Source: Daedaleopsis sinensis (taxonomy: Eukaryota > Basidiomycota > Agaricomycetes > Polyporales > Polyporaceae). Taken from it: 64,000 nt of DNA. Location of the stretch: NCBI GenBank assembly GCA_033807695.1, contig CM066304.1, forward strand, positions 3,720,001 to 3,784,000. The letters run 5' to 3'. Below the pieces are notes generated by a model. The model saw only the letters and a list, made by a program, of their open reading frames with translations. It had not been told where the DNA came from and did no database searches. This document shows, piece after piece, positions 47,511 to 59,495 of the stretch. Position 1 is the stretch's first letter, and each line of letters starts with the position of its first letter. Both the position numbers and the translations under genes were made by a program.

Positions 47511-48222
47511 GGTGGGAGGGGGCGAGTAGGTCTTCCCGAGCGCCGGGTATATAAACGGGAGGACGAGGGAGGGAGAAGGGAGGGAAGAGGAGGAGGGGTG
47601 CAGGTGAGGGAGGGAGAGAAGGATGTCATGCGACTTGTATGCGACCGAGAGGGTACCCGAATCAAACGCACGATCCTCATTGGCCATTCAACTGTCCGAG
47701 TACCCTCCCAGTCGGCGTCTGATTGCTGCCTTGAGTTATTATTGCGTTCATCCTCCCGGCGAATCGTCGACGCTGCCTCTCTCCCATGCAACCTATCTGG
47801 ATGAAACCGTTCTGTTCAATCCCGCTGCAATCGCACATATCCATCCTGGACATCATGCATCAGCCTTCTTGTCCCGAACTCTTAAAATGTACTCTTACCT
47901 ACGTTCATCGAAGACTCTCCGAGTCCGAATCAGTGCAAATGCACAACATCGGCCGATATTTTCGGACACCATCGTTGAAATCAAGCCTCTACGCCACGAG
48001 AGGACCGCACCTGGTCGCACAAAGACTGGTAAGAATGCGCTAGAGAGACACGGACAGTGGGAGAGTACCTCCTCAGTATCATGCCAGAGCCATATCAACG
48101 ACCGATCCGGGCCCGGGCCGTGAGCGTTTATGGAGAACGGCCGCATCGATGGTGCCGAGTGCTTGTTCAGCACGGTATGCTCCAGGTATGCTCACACCCG
48201 CGCATATCTACCTCCGTTCTCC
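47511..48222. other. divergent intergenic region between ZIP and UreG
   Basis: Contains the TATA-like element of the ZIP gene near 47547-47555 and G/A-rich strings near 47550-47610. No further gene recognised. A splice-like GTATGC donor at about 48186 suggests a possible 5' UTR intron for UreG. Confidence 0.45.
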
Positions 48223-49432
48223 ATGGCCGGTACAGTTCAATTCATCAACAACCTCTCGGGCTCCTCGGTCCCCGCGGCTGCCCACTCTCATGATGGCGGC
48301 GCTCCGCATACACACTCTCATGATCATGGACTAGACGAGCACGGGCACACACACGAGCATCTCGACCATCCAGGTATGTGCGACTCCGTGCCCACATGCA
48401 GATGCGCGACCCTGATGGCGGGGCTGGTCGAACCCGACGATCAGGCAAGTTCACGGAGCGGGACATGCCCAACTACTCCTCACGCAACTTCGAGGAGCGT
48501 GGCTTCACGGTCGGCATCGGAGGGTACAACTTTCCTATCGTCACATTGATCTAGCCCAGCTGATCTGTACGAACTCGATGTCCTATATGACATACGAAAC
48601 AGGCCTGTGGGATCCGGGAAGACCGCGCTGACCCTCGCGCTGTGCCAGAAGCTCCGGACCCAGTATAACATCGGTACGTCCCCGCAGATCCGATCGTGCA
48701 TCCCTCAGACCCCCATCCTACGCATTTATCATACCCACATTGCCCCCACGCAGCGACGGTGACGAACGACATCTTCACGAAGGAGGACCAGGAGTTCCTC
48801 ATCAAGCACAACGCGCTCCCCGCCGCGCGCATCCTCGCGATCGAGACAGGCGGGTGCCCGCACGCCGCGATCCGCGAGGACATCAGCGCGAACATGGGCG
48901 CGCTCGAGACGCTGCAGGCCAAGTACGCCTGCCAGCTGCTCTTCGTCGAGAGCGGCGGCGACAACCTCGCCGCGAACTACTCGCGTGAACTCGCGGACTA
49001 CATCATCTACGTCATCGACGTCGCGGTGCGTCCGGCGTGCTTCTCCGCTTCTCCGAGTCTGGGTTGCTGTAGCTCACGCCCGCGGGCGCTGTGCAGGGCG
49101 GCGACAAGATCCCGCGCAAGGGGGGCCCGGGGATCTCGCAGTCGGACCTGCTCGTGATCAACAAGGTAGGCGTGCTCGAGTCATCCGCGCGTTCCTCGCG
49201 GATGTGCTAACCACGTACGGTTCCACCCCTATCGCAGATCGACCTGGCCCCGTACGTCGGTGCCTCGCTCGAGGTCATGGACCGCGACTCGAAGCTCATG
49301 CGCGCAGACGGGCCGACGGTGTTCGCGAGCGTCAAGCAGGGCCAGGGCGTGGACGACGTCGTGGACCTCATCCTTGCGGCGTGGCGCACGGCTGGGAGTC
49401 CCGGAAAGCCGGGGGCTGTGGGCGACGAGTGA
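48223..49432 (+). CDS. urease accessory GTPase UreG, 278 aa
   Basis: Exons 48223-48373, 48445-48523, 48603-48673, 48754-49025, 49097-49165 and 49238-49432; frames close. UreG is a SIMIBI-class GTPase that drives nickel delivery into apo-urease with UreD/UreF partners. The N-terminus is a His-rich metal-binding tail ([16 protein letters not shown] and more). Then come [20 protein letters not shown] with the P-loop near residues 77-84, the metal-site motif [45 protein letters not shown] (base-recognition NK-D) and [10 protein letters not shown]. The length fits fungal and plant UreG. An upstream in-frame ATG exists (48130) but encodes no family sequence. Confidence 0.95.
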
Positions 49433-50813
49433 ACGTTCGACTGGGTGGATGTACGAGAAGTCAAAGCGTGCTTCGGGCACGGTGTACCGTTATGCGTTGA
49501 ACTGGCGTCCGCGGAAGAAACAAATCTGTGGATTACTTCGATCGCTATATGCAGTCTGAGCTCGAGGAGGTCGACGACGAATCAGAGAAGCCAGGTACGC
49601 TCGATTGGATCGGTGTTCGTGCTTCCGGAATCGAGAGCCTACTACAGAGGTCATGAAGAGGGTGTAGATGCAAGCATTCGAAGCTTGCGACACCAAATCC
49701 GTAAGATCTAACGAAGTAGGCAGCAGTACATTGAAGGCAGTGCTAGTAAGTGCTGTAAGTATATGCTAACCACACGGCGATCAGCAGTCACGGTGTTCAC
49801 TGATGAACTGATCAACACAAACATTCATGACCCAGGTTGTCGTCGAAGCGAAGCAATGCATTTATCTATAATTAATCAGCAGTGTCACAACCGAGTGCGG
49901 TGTCGTTAAGGCTCATCATACTTATAAGTAGGATCACTCACATCTATGATGGATACGTGCCTCACCTGTTCAATAAAACACTGTAAAACATCATTGGCGT
50001 CGAGCTATCATTAGCTTGCTAGGATCTATATATACTTATATCCCCCTATACCCCCTCCTCGCTGTTCACACGACGACAGAGGTATCTTGGACATCTTTCT
50101 TGTACGTAGTAGGAGGGCACGGTGCACTGAGGATCAGTACACATATGCGTGTGGTAAGCACTGCCTTCGAGGACCGGATCCCCTTTGAATACGGTATATG
50201 TATGTGCTACTGTATTCTTTTGGCCAAGTGTGATGTAGTATAAATCAAACGAAGATGCAAGCAGTGCACCAGAGCAATAGTATTCTTATTATAGAAGCCT
50301 GCACTCTTCTACACTCAACGCTGGCTTAGTGCTAGCCACAAGAGAGTTGCTGGAGGCGGGGGTAAGGTCGGGTGTGGATTAATGAAACGGCCAGACGTCT
50401 GGTAACCACGTTGTCCGCGAAAGGAAAGGGGGAGGCGAGGCGAGAGAATTACATAAGCAGATCTACGCGAGTCGCGACCAACTCGGGACGATGTCTCTCC
50501 GCAGACCACAGACCCTCTCCATCCTCCCCCTCCGCTCGTCCACTGCCACGCCCCCTCTCTCCCGCCGCTCTTGACGACAGCCAGCAAAGCCTGACCAGAT
50601 CTCACAAACCGAGACAGGCTCGTCAGGACAGCGCAGCAGCACACATCCAACCACCAGAGGAACAACAGCCCAAGACCCTCATCTAGGAAGGCGCCTCACG
50701 CACGCACCGCACGCAGCACGGGCACGACCCACCGCGACGAACACGATACGACGGCGGACACGCCCCGTGCAGACACAGACAGACCCAGACACCGACAGGC
50801 ACCCGCAGACGGC
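49433..50813. other. intergenic, no gene seen
   Basis: AT-rich middle part with several TATATA-like strings near 50020-50045. The last ~300 bp are GC- and CA-rich and probably form the 5' UTR of the RhoGAP gene. Confidence 0.45.
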
Positions 50814-53800
50814 ATGAGCGAAGACGGCTTCCCGCGCTCGTCCTGGGACAACGGCGAGCGCGACGGCGGCTCGGACGTCGGCCACTCCTCCTCCCGCCAA
50901 GGCCACGGCGGCGGCGGCGCCGGGGGCGTGTACCCGCGCATGCCGCAGACCCTCCAGCACTACCTCCCCTCCTCCGAGTCGCTCGGCCCCGAGAGCCACA
51001 ACGGCCACGGGCACAACGGCGCAGCGCCTGCTACGCCCACGAAGACCAAGTCCGCGTCCCCGCCCCGCCGCTCGAGCGCGGAGAGCGCGAGCAGGCCGCC
51101 GTTGGCCGGCGGGTCCGGCTCGGGCTCGGGCTCAGGCCACGGCGCGCGCTGGCGGGAGAGCATGATGCCTGCGGGGACGGCCCAGAGCGAGGCGGGGCAC
51201 GGACTCGCGCCGGGCTCGCCCCCACGGGTGAGCGTGGACTCGGAGGGAGTGCGGAGCGATGGGGAGACGGCGGCGAGTGCGACGGACATGGCGACGCTCG
51301 TTGAGCCGAGTTTTGACGAGAACATACTGCACGCGCTGTGCGCGACCGACGTGAGTTCTTGCTCGTCTGAGGGACTCCCGGATCGTCTCTGATGGTGGAT
51401 CTACTGCATTTAATGCGTTGTGGGTGCGTGCTGCTGTTGGTGCTTGCAGTGTGGAACGCCGTTGTTATTAGACCGCATCAAGCAGAGTATGGTTTCTTGC
51501 AGGGTGCGTCCATTATACTAGTGTGCGTCGTCGCGGCGACGTGATGTTGATGTTGGTCCGCAGGAGGCTGCTTCGTTCCTCAAGAGGAGAGCTGCGTTGG
51601 AGGACGAGTATGGAAAGGGGCTGCAGAAACTTGCCCGGACGACATCCGCTGAGTATGCGCAGCACGAAGGCAAAGCTGGGTGAGTTTTTCCTTTCCACCT
51701 CTCCTCCACGAAGAGCGCCGAATACGAACGATACCGCATATGTAGATCATATGTGACCGCTTGGCAGGCGTCCATGCGCACACACGAGGCGATGGCTGAA
51801 AGCCGACTCAAGTTTGCCTTGCGCCTGAACGAGATGAGCGAGGAGCTGAACACGCTCGTCAAGGAGGTAGACAAAAATAGAAAAGCGGTCAGTACTTGTG
51901 CTACCAGCTCAATATCATCCTCGGTCTCACAGGTACCATCTCAGACCAAAGAATTGGCGACTCGGTACGAACGCAACTTGCAAGACTCGGAGTCAGCAAC
52001 AGAGAAGGCGAAGACGAGGTTCGACGTTTCGGCGGAAGAGCTTGAGCGGCTATTACTACAGAAAGCAGACGAGCCCCTCAAAGACAACATAATGCAGAGT
52101 AGGTCCCCAGTGAACGGAAAGAGGGTGATTGGGAAGGCTGTTGCGAAGGGTGGCATGCTGCTGAAGGGCAGAAATCCACAAAATGTGCGTGGTGTCGTCT
52201 ACAACATCTTTCGACGCAACTCTGAATGTGAAGTAGATCCAACGGCAAGAAGACGATATACGCGGGCGGGTCTCCCAGGCGTCAGACCTGTACAGGAAAG
52301 CAATGCATGACACCCAGACTATCCGACAAGAATACTTCAATTTCCAGCTGCCGAGAATTCTGCGGGTAAGTGCGAATCACCATGAGCTTATTTGATGTTT
52401 AATGACATGACATGATTCTGCCGAGTAGGCGTTGAAAGAGTGCGTAGACGAGATCGATCTCGGCACGCAGTATCACCTATCCCGCTACGCTTTCCTATGC
52501 GAGAGCATAGTGCATAGCGAAGCGACTATTCTACAACCCACGGATGAGAATGGTACAGTTGAATTGTCATTTTTACATCGAAAGTGGACCCTCATACCGC
52601 AAACTAGCGCTGGGACTCAAGGCGACGATGGAGTCCATCGACAACCGCACGGACTTCAAGACATGGATGCAAGCTTACGTCTATGCCCACGGCGGTGCTA
52701 ATCCCCGCGCACCGCGGCGGAACGGCCCGGCAGAAGAAGGCTTCGTACGTCTTCCTTAATACCAGACTACGTACTGAACGTCGACTGACAGTCCGGGCGC
52801 CCCTCTATCTAGCTCCCTCCCATACCGCAACCGCACTACCCAGGCAGCTCGCCGAGCCTCGCTCACGCGCATCTGTCGGATAAAGGCCGGCCGACCTTTG
52901 GCGTCAGCCTCGCGGACCAGATGATGCGCGACGACGTCGACGTGCCGCCGATTGTCACCAAGTGCTGCGATGCCATTGAGAAGTACGGTCTCGACCAGCA
53001 GGGCATTTACCGCATCGGAGGCACACACAGCAAAGTTATGAAGCTAAAGGAACGGCTGGATCGAGGTACGTCCGATCCCACCGCCGCGCTGCGAGTCCTC
53101 GAGAATCCTCGGAAGCTGCGCTCTTCGTGCCTTGGGCTCGTTGCGCTATTTTCCCCGGCCGCATTCAGTGAATGACGTCGCTTGTCCACCACAGACCTTG
53201 ACTCGGTGAATCTCGACGCGGAAGAGTGGTCGTCAGACATCAGCAACGTCACGAGTGTGCTCAAGCTCTGGCTGCGTGAGCTTCCGGACCCGTTGTTCAC
53301 CACAAGCCAGCATGCCGACTTCATGGACGCCACGAGTAAGTATATGCCGTGCCGCCACCTGATCCCTACGAACCTCATCGTTGGTGTGCTCTCTCCCAGG
53401 GTACGATAACGAGCGGGCACGCCACATCAAGCTGCACGAGCGCGTCAACGCGCTGCCGGACCCCAACTACTCGACGCTGAAGTACCTCATGGGCCACCTG
53501 CACAAGTGCGTGACCGTCCAATCATCGCCCTACCTCGCGCTGACACACGCCCCTGCTTCGCTCACCCGCTGCTCGCGCGCCGCACAATAGGGTCGTGCAG
53601 CACGAGGCGCAGAACCAGATGTCCGTGCAGAACCTCGCGATCGTCTTCGGGCCCACGCTTTTCGGCCAGCCGGGAGGGCTGACCACGAACGGCGCGCTCA
53701 ACGGCATGGCGGACGCGCCGTTGCAGAACAAGGTGCGTGAAAACGTCGGCGCTGCACGGGGGCTTCTTCGCTGACTCGGGTGCGCTCGTCGCGTGCAGGC

Positions 53801-53861
53801 GGTGGAGACCATCTTGGAGCACTATACAGACATCTTCGTCGACGACAGCGACGAGGCCTAG
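50814..53861 (+). CDS. F-BAR and RhoGAP domain protein (Rgd1-like)
   Basis: Exons 50814-51350, 51450-51503, 51564-51679, 51746-51887, 51945-52184, 52237-52365, 52429-~52510/52543, ~52560-52744, 52813-53065, 53195-53335, 53400-53505, 53591-53732, 53799-53861. The N-terminal ~175 residues are disordered. The F-BAR domain follows (FLKRRAALEDEYGKGLQKLA, SASDLYRKAM-type helices, ECVDEIDLGTQYHLSRYAF). The C-terminal RhoGAP domain has VPPIVTKCCDAIEKYGLDQQ, then GIYRIGG with the Arg finger, LKLWLRELPDPLF and NLAIVFGPTLF. It should bind curved membrane and stimulate GTP hydrolysis by a Rho-type GTPase. The junction between exons 7 and 8 is not resolved. The intron at 51888-51944 is 57 bp with no in-frame stop. 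Confidence 0.9.
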
Positions 53862-55513
53862 ACCTGCGCGACTTTGCGATCCTCCGTTCGTCGTCTGCGT
53901 CTGCTAGTCGCTCGTCGCTCGTCTCCCGTCTCCCGTTCGTCCAATCCCCCGTCTCTGCATCCTGCACACTCGGTAATGCCGTTCCGCGCTCGAAGCTATT
54001 CTACTGCACGCCGCCCCGCTTCCCTCCTAGACCCCGCTCCAGCTCGACCTTGTCCAAATTTTATCCCTTTCCTCGCCTCGCCTTTCTCTCTCTCTCTCTC
54101 GCCCGCTTGCCTGCGTTCGATGCATATGGCTGTGTGTATACCCCATTCCACATATATTGTATCCTCTACAGACTATCTGCGCGCCTATGCCTATGTCCCC
54201 CGTATACTTACTGTCTGTTCTTGTTACTTCGACCTGTCACTGTCGACACCTCCCCTCCCCTTTCCCACTATTGCCCTCCTCGTTGGCTTGGCATATCGGA
54301 CTCGGAGCGGGCTCCGCTCATCTTGCTGTAATACGACTGTCTTTGGATCCTACGTACTCCTGTACACCGCAATCACTATCTTATTGGTCTCGGACTTCCA
54401 CCTCTCCTCATGATCTTGCACCTGCGTGCTAGGCGGTATGTGCGCTACTTATGTATGGAGGTTGGTGCCCGCTGGCCAGTCCGAGTCAGAGAGAGCTGCA
54501 CTCACGGTGCACTTAATCGATCATACAGGAAGTGCGACTGCGACCGGGGAGCAGGAGGAGGTTGGTATTTACCGACGTCGGGAGTCGCGGCGTTCTCAGG
54601 CTAGTGCCACTTAAGCTCACAGCTAGTGAGGAGTGTCTCTTGACACACTCTCCGGGGCCCTCTGTGGACGCACGGAGCGGCCGCCGTCCGTGCCCGTGCC
54701 CGTGCCCACAATGTATGCGCAGTAGTTTGTCGGGACACACAAACGTCTACAGCGTGCCACAACGGACAACCTCTGTCGGCGCCAGGCGCAGCAACGCATG
54801 GGGCGCGTGCTAATAATACGATGCGTGTGCACGACAGTCCATCTCCGCGTGTGGATGTGGACGCGGTTGTGGATGTGGATGTGGGAGGCAGGGTGGCAGA
54901 TTTTGCGGGCGTGCGGGCGACAGGTGCTGGGTGCGAGTCTAAAGTCAAAGCAAATGCGCGTGGTTGGCGGTGCCGAATGAGTATTAGATAGTACGAGTAC
55001 GATACAGCCTGCCGCGATACGATGATGTCGACGGCCGCACGATGCAGCGCGGTCTCCTCGGCTGCGCCTGGCGGTTGACCACCCGGCGAGAAGGAGAAGG
55101 TGTGTGCACAGCTGCGGGGAGATCAGTGCGGCGGACAGGAGCGTGATGCTTAGGTAGCGGACGCACCGTGGGCACCGAGGGAGACATAACCACACCCTCC
55201 GCCCGCCATTCCCTCGCCCGAACCCCCCACGCCCTCCCCGCGCCCGAAACCCCACTCCCACCGGGACTGTCCCCGCCGCCTTCTCACGTCCCATGCACCT
55301 CGCGCGGCCGCCGCGCGCTTGTTCCCGATCCCGTCCACGGCGTCCCACGTCGGAGGCGGCGCTACCGGGGCACACCACTAAAAAGATGGGGAGGGGGGCG
55401 GCATACCAAGGGGAGGGGGAAGAACAACAGCGGTGGGGATAACTCAAACCAGGAAAGCAGAAGCGCGAGGGGTAGGGAGGAGACAGAAGGAGGGTCAATA
55501 GCGGGTCTATAGA
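53862..55513. other. intergenic between convergent RhoGAP and F-box genes
   Basis: Pyrimidine-rich 3' flank of the RhoGAP gene, then a region with long but low-complexity open frames (for example 54623-55498, minus) that show no motif and are not called. Confidence 0.4.
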
Positions 55514-56755
55514 CTATACCGTCGCGCCCGCCTCCGCGACCCACACGTCCGCCGCGGGCTCCCGCCGCCACTCGGTCTTGCTCGGGAAGGTGACGTGCCG
55601 GAGCGCGGGGCACGCGCGCGCCCACGTCATGCACAGCGCGCGCTCCTCGAGCGCGTTGGCGCGCCCGACGCCGTCGACGGACGTCGGCGAGAGGTCGAGC
55701 TCGTGCAGCGCCGCGAACGCGCCGAGCGCCGGGGAGAGGCCGGCCAGGAGGCTCTGTAGCGGTCACCACGCACACACGGAGGAGGAGAAACAGGATGATG
55801 AGGCACTGACGCTAGACGCGCGGACGCACGGGCCCGAGGGGAGGGGAGGGGAGCGGCAGAGAGAGAGAGGGGGCGGACTTACGATGCCGTAGAGCGCAAA
55901 GTGCAGCGTGTGGCGCAGCGCGAGCTTGACCTTGAGGACCTCGACTGCGCCGAGGTGGCGCGAGAGGTCGCGGAGGAGGATCGGGGTGACGCTCATCATG
56001 CTGAGGTCGAGGCGGCGGACGGGCACGCTCGCGCACGCGATCCGCCGCAGGTCGCGCTCCGTGATGAACTCGTGCCCGACGAGCCCCAGCAGGCGCACGG
56101 GGCGCCCGGGCAGCACGCCCGCGGCGGCGATCGCGGACCCGCGGAAGATCTGCAGCGCGGGGAGCGTGCCCGCGGGCAGCTCGAGCGGCTCGTAGCAGTC
56201 GAGCAGCTGCAGGTGCTCGATCGACGGCGTCGCCGCGAGGAACCACGCGATGGGCGCGCTCGGGCAGGCGAAGAGCTTCGGGGAGAGCGTGCCGCGCCCG
56301 ATGCCGCTCAGCGCGAAGATGCGGAGGGCGGGGAAGGTGCAGCCCCCGAGGATGGCGTGTGCGTCTAGGGGCGCGCCGGCGAGCCCGAAGGAGAAGTCGA
56401 GCTGCTCGAGGTGGACGAGGAGGCGGAGGGCGGCGTTGAGCAGCTGGAGGACGGGCGCGACGGCGGGGACGTACTCCTCGCGCGGCCCTGGATCTGTGTG
56501 CCATCGGACGGCGAGTTTGCGGACGACCTCGGCGAGATGGGGGCGGGCGAGGATGGTGCTTGCGCAGGCCGCGGTGTTGGACGGGACGGGGGAAGAGCGG
56601 GGGAGGGACTCGGAGATGACGATGTTGGCGTAGAGGATGCGCTCTGCGACGAGGCGGAAGCGGTGGGAGGTGCGCACGACGGCTCCGAGGTCCGGGGCGG
56701 AGAGGTTGTCGAAGATGGCGCAGAGGGTCTCGTTTGGGAGCATCGCAGAGGCCAT
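55514..56755 (-). CDS. F-box domain protein, 370 aa
   Basis: Exons (minus): 56755-55883 and 55753-55514. The F-box is near the N-terminus: MLPNETLCAIFDNLSAPDL, then VVRTSHRFRLVAERILYANI. The rest is leucine-rich with irregular repeat-like segments (SIEHLQLLDCYEPLELPAG, VRRLDLSMMSVTPILLRDLS). GC content at third positions is very high, so the opposite strand shows long spurious frames. Probable SCF substrate receptor; no substrate can be inferred. The start at 56755 (MASAMLP) is preferred over an upstream non-ATG start. Confidence 0.85.
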
Positions 56756-57514
56756 GATCAAGACTAGCGTACGCGATCGGGCGAGGCGGAGGCGATGGAG
56801 ATGGAGATGGAGAGGAGGAAAAAGTGGGTGGAGGACGAGGGAAGACCAAGATTAGCACGGAGGATGATGAGATATGCTGGTCAGGGACGGGACTTGGTCT
56901 GTGTGGGACTGGCGGGAGCGCGGGCAGGCGTCGAGGGGGGAGGAGGAGGAGGGGGAGGAGGAAGAGGATGGGAGAGGGCGAGTCGCCGTGGAAGGCCGCC
57001 AACAGGACTCGGACGGAGTATTTCCGGCTACGGTCTCCTGTGTGGTTCCCAAGCGTGGCCTAGGTGCATTTAACGGCCCAGGGCGATATGTCGCGGTCGA
57101 GGGAATCACAGAGAATTCACCGTCCAGCGAGCTATCGAGCCATCGCGAGCCCCATCGTGGCTATCATCCGACGACTGCCGCGGGCAAGGGCTCTCTCTCG
57201 CCACGCCGCAGATAGTGCGCGTACGAGGCGAGTGTTGCGCCAGTCCAGCCTAGTCGAGCGAAGCAGCTGCAGGAAGACGGCGGAGGGGGCGCGGATGGAG
57301 CATGTCGAAGCAAGAGAGGCAGCGAAGCCGGGGCGGGAAATAGACACAGCTGGGAGTGAATGGCACTCAGGTCCTCACCGCTGCCTCCCAGACTCACACT
57401 TGCTAATCACGCGCACCACGAGTCCGTCATCAGGGCTATTACGCCTCTGTCCTGTTATACACTAAATAATGATACACCGAAAAGGCCCCGAGCTATGTAC
57501 ACCCACAATGCCGT
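56756..57514. other. intergenic between F-box and histone H4 genes
   Basis: A purine-rich GGA/GAG segment lies near 56800-57000 just upstream of the F-box gene, possibly its promoter. No gene recognised. Confidence 0.45.
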
Positions 57515-58147
<633 letters not shown>

Positions 58148-58288
58148 GTCGATTTGGTTGAAGGTAGGATGAGAGAGTCGAACGAGTTAGAGTTGCTGGA
58201 CGACGGAAGCGTCGAGTGTGGTAGGGTGAGTGAGTGAGTGGCGAGAGGGGCGATGAGTGAGGGACTGCAGCAGGCCCGCCGAGCACAC

Positions 58289-58432
58289 CTTATATGAGCC
58301 GCTGAGACGCGCAGACGCGCAAACGCGCCTGTGGCGGGCTCACGTGGATCAAACCTTATTTTGTTGAACGCTATTCAACGCGTTGATCGCGCACGTGACC
58401 CCGTCGCGCCGCGCGCGCTCCCGCCTCTATAA
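58289..58432. promoter_or_regulatory. bidirectional histone H4/H3 promoter
   Basis: A TATATAAGG-type box on the minus strand (about 58288-58296) serves H4 and TATAAG (58428-58433) serves H3. Between them lie two CACGTG sites (58341-58346 and 58392-58397) placed almost symmetrically around an inverted repeat at 58363-58379, GTTGAA-5-TTCAAC. The layout suggests one shared activation site driving both genes in S phase; this is inference. Confidence 0.6.
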
Positions 58433-58562
58433 GTACCCAGGGGCGCGCCTCGCTCTTTCCTCCATCCACCCGCTCTCCGCCCTCGCCACTGCCGTCCACT
58501 CAGCAGCGCACTCACCCCCACCACTACCACCAACCTCCTTCACCACTACATCACAATCAGCA

Positions 58563-59175
<613 letters not shown>

Positions 59176-59495
59176 GGGCGTCGAGGCTGAGATATATCCC
59201 TGTGTCTGTTCTTGTATTGGGCTGTACTTGTAGTGTTAATTAGTAATTTCTCTTCGTCCTCGCCTGCATACTGCGTGCTTCGAACTCTTCGAGTGAAACT
59301 TTGAGTATTACTGGGCCGTGCGCATGACGACTATTGGTTAAGTATAGTGTGCCACGAAGGCGGGTATGATGAGGATTACTAAAATACACATGCACGAACG
59401 ATAAGCCAAACGGAGATATATGACGATAGCAGGATGCTCTTCAAGCTTCGGACGTTGAACCTCAATATTCACGCGCACGCTCGCAGAGTACTCGC
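59176..59495. other. intergenic between convergent H3 and SFH5-like genes
   Basis: 3' flanks of both genes; nothing else seen. Confidence 0.5.

Noticed and set aside
54623..55498. 291-codon open frame on the minus strand
   Set aside because: Low-complexity Pro/Ser/Arg composition in GC-rich DNA, no motif, and lies in the 3' region between two convergent genes.
55901..56368. Long open frames opposite the F-box gene
   Set aside because: Shadow frames caused by very high third-position GC of the real minus-strand gene.
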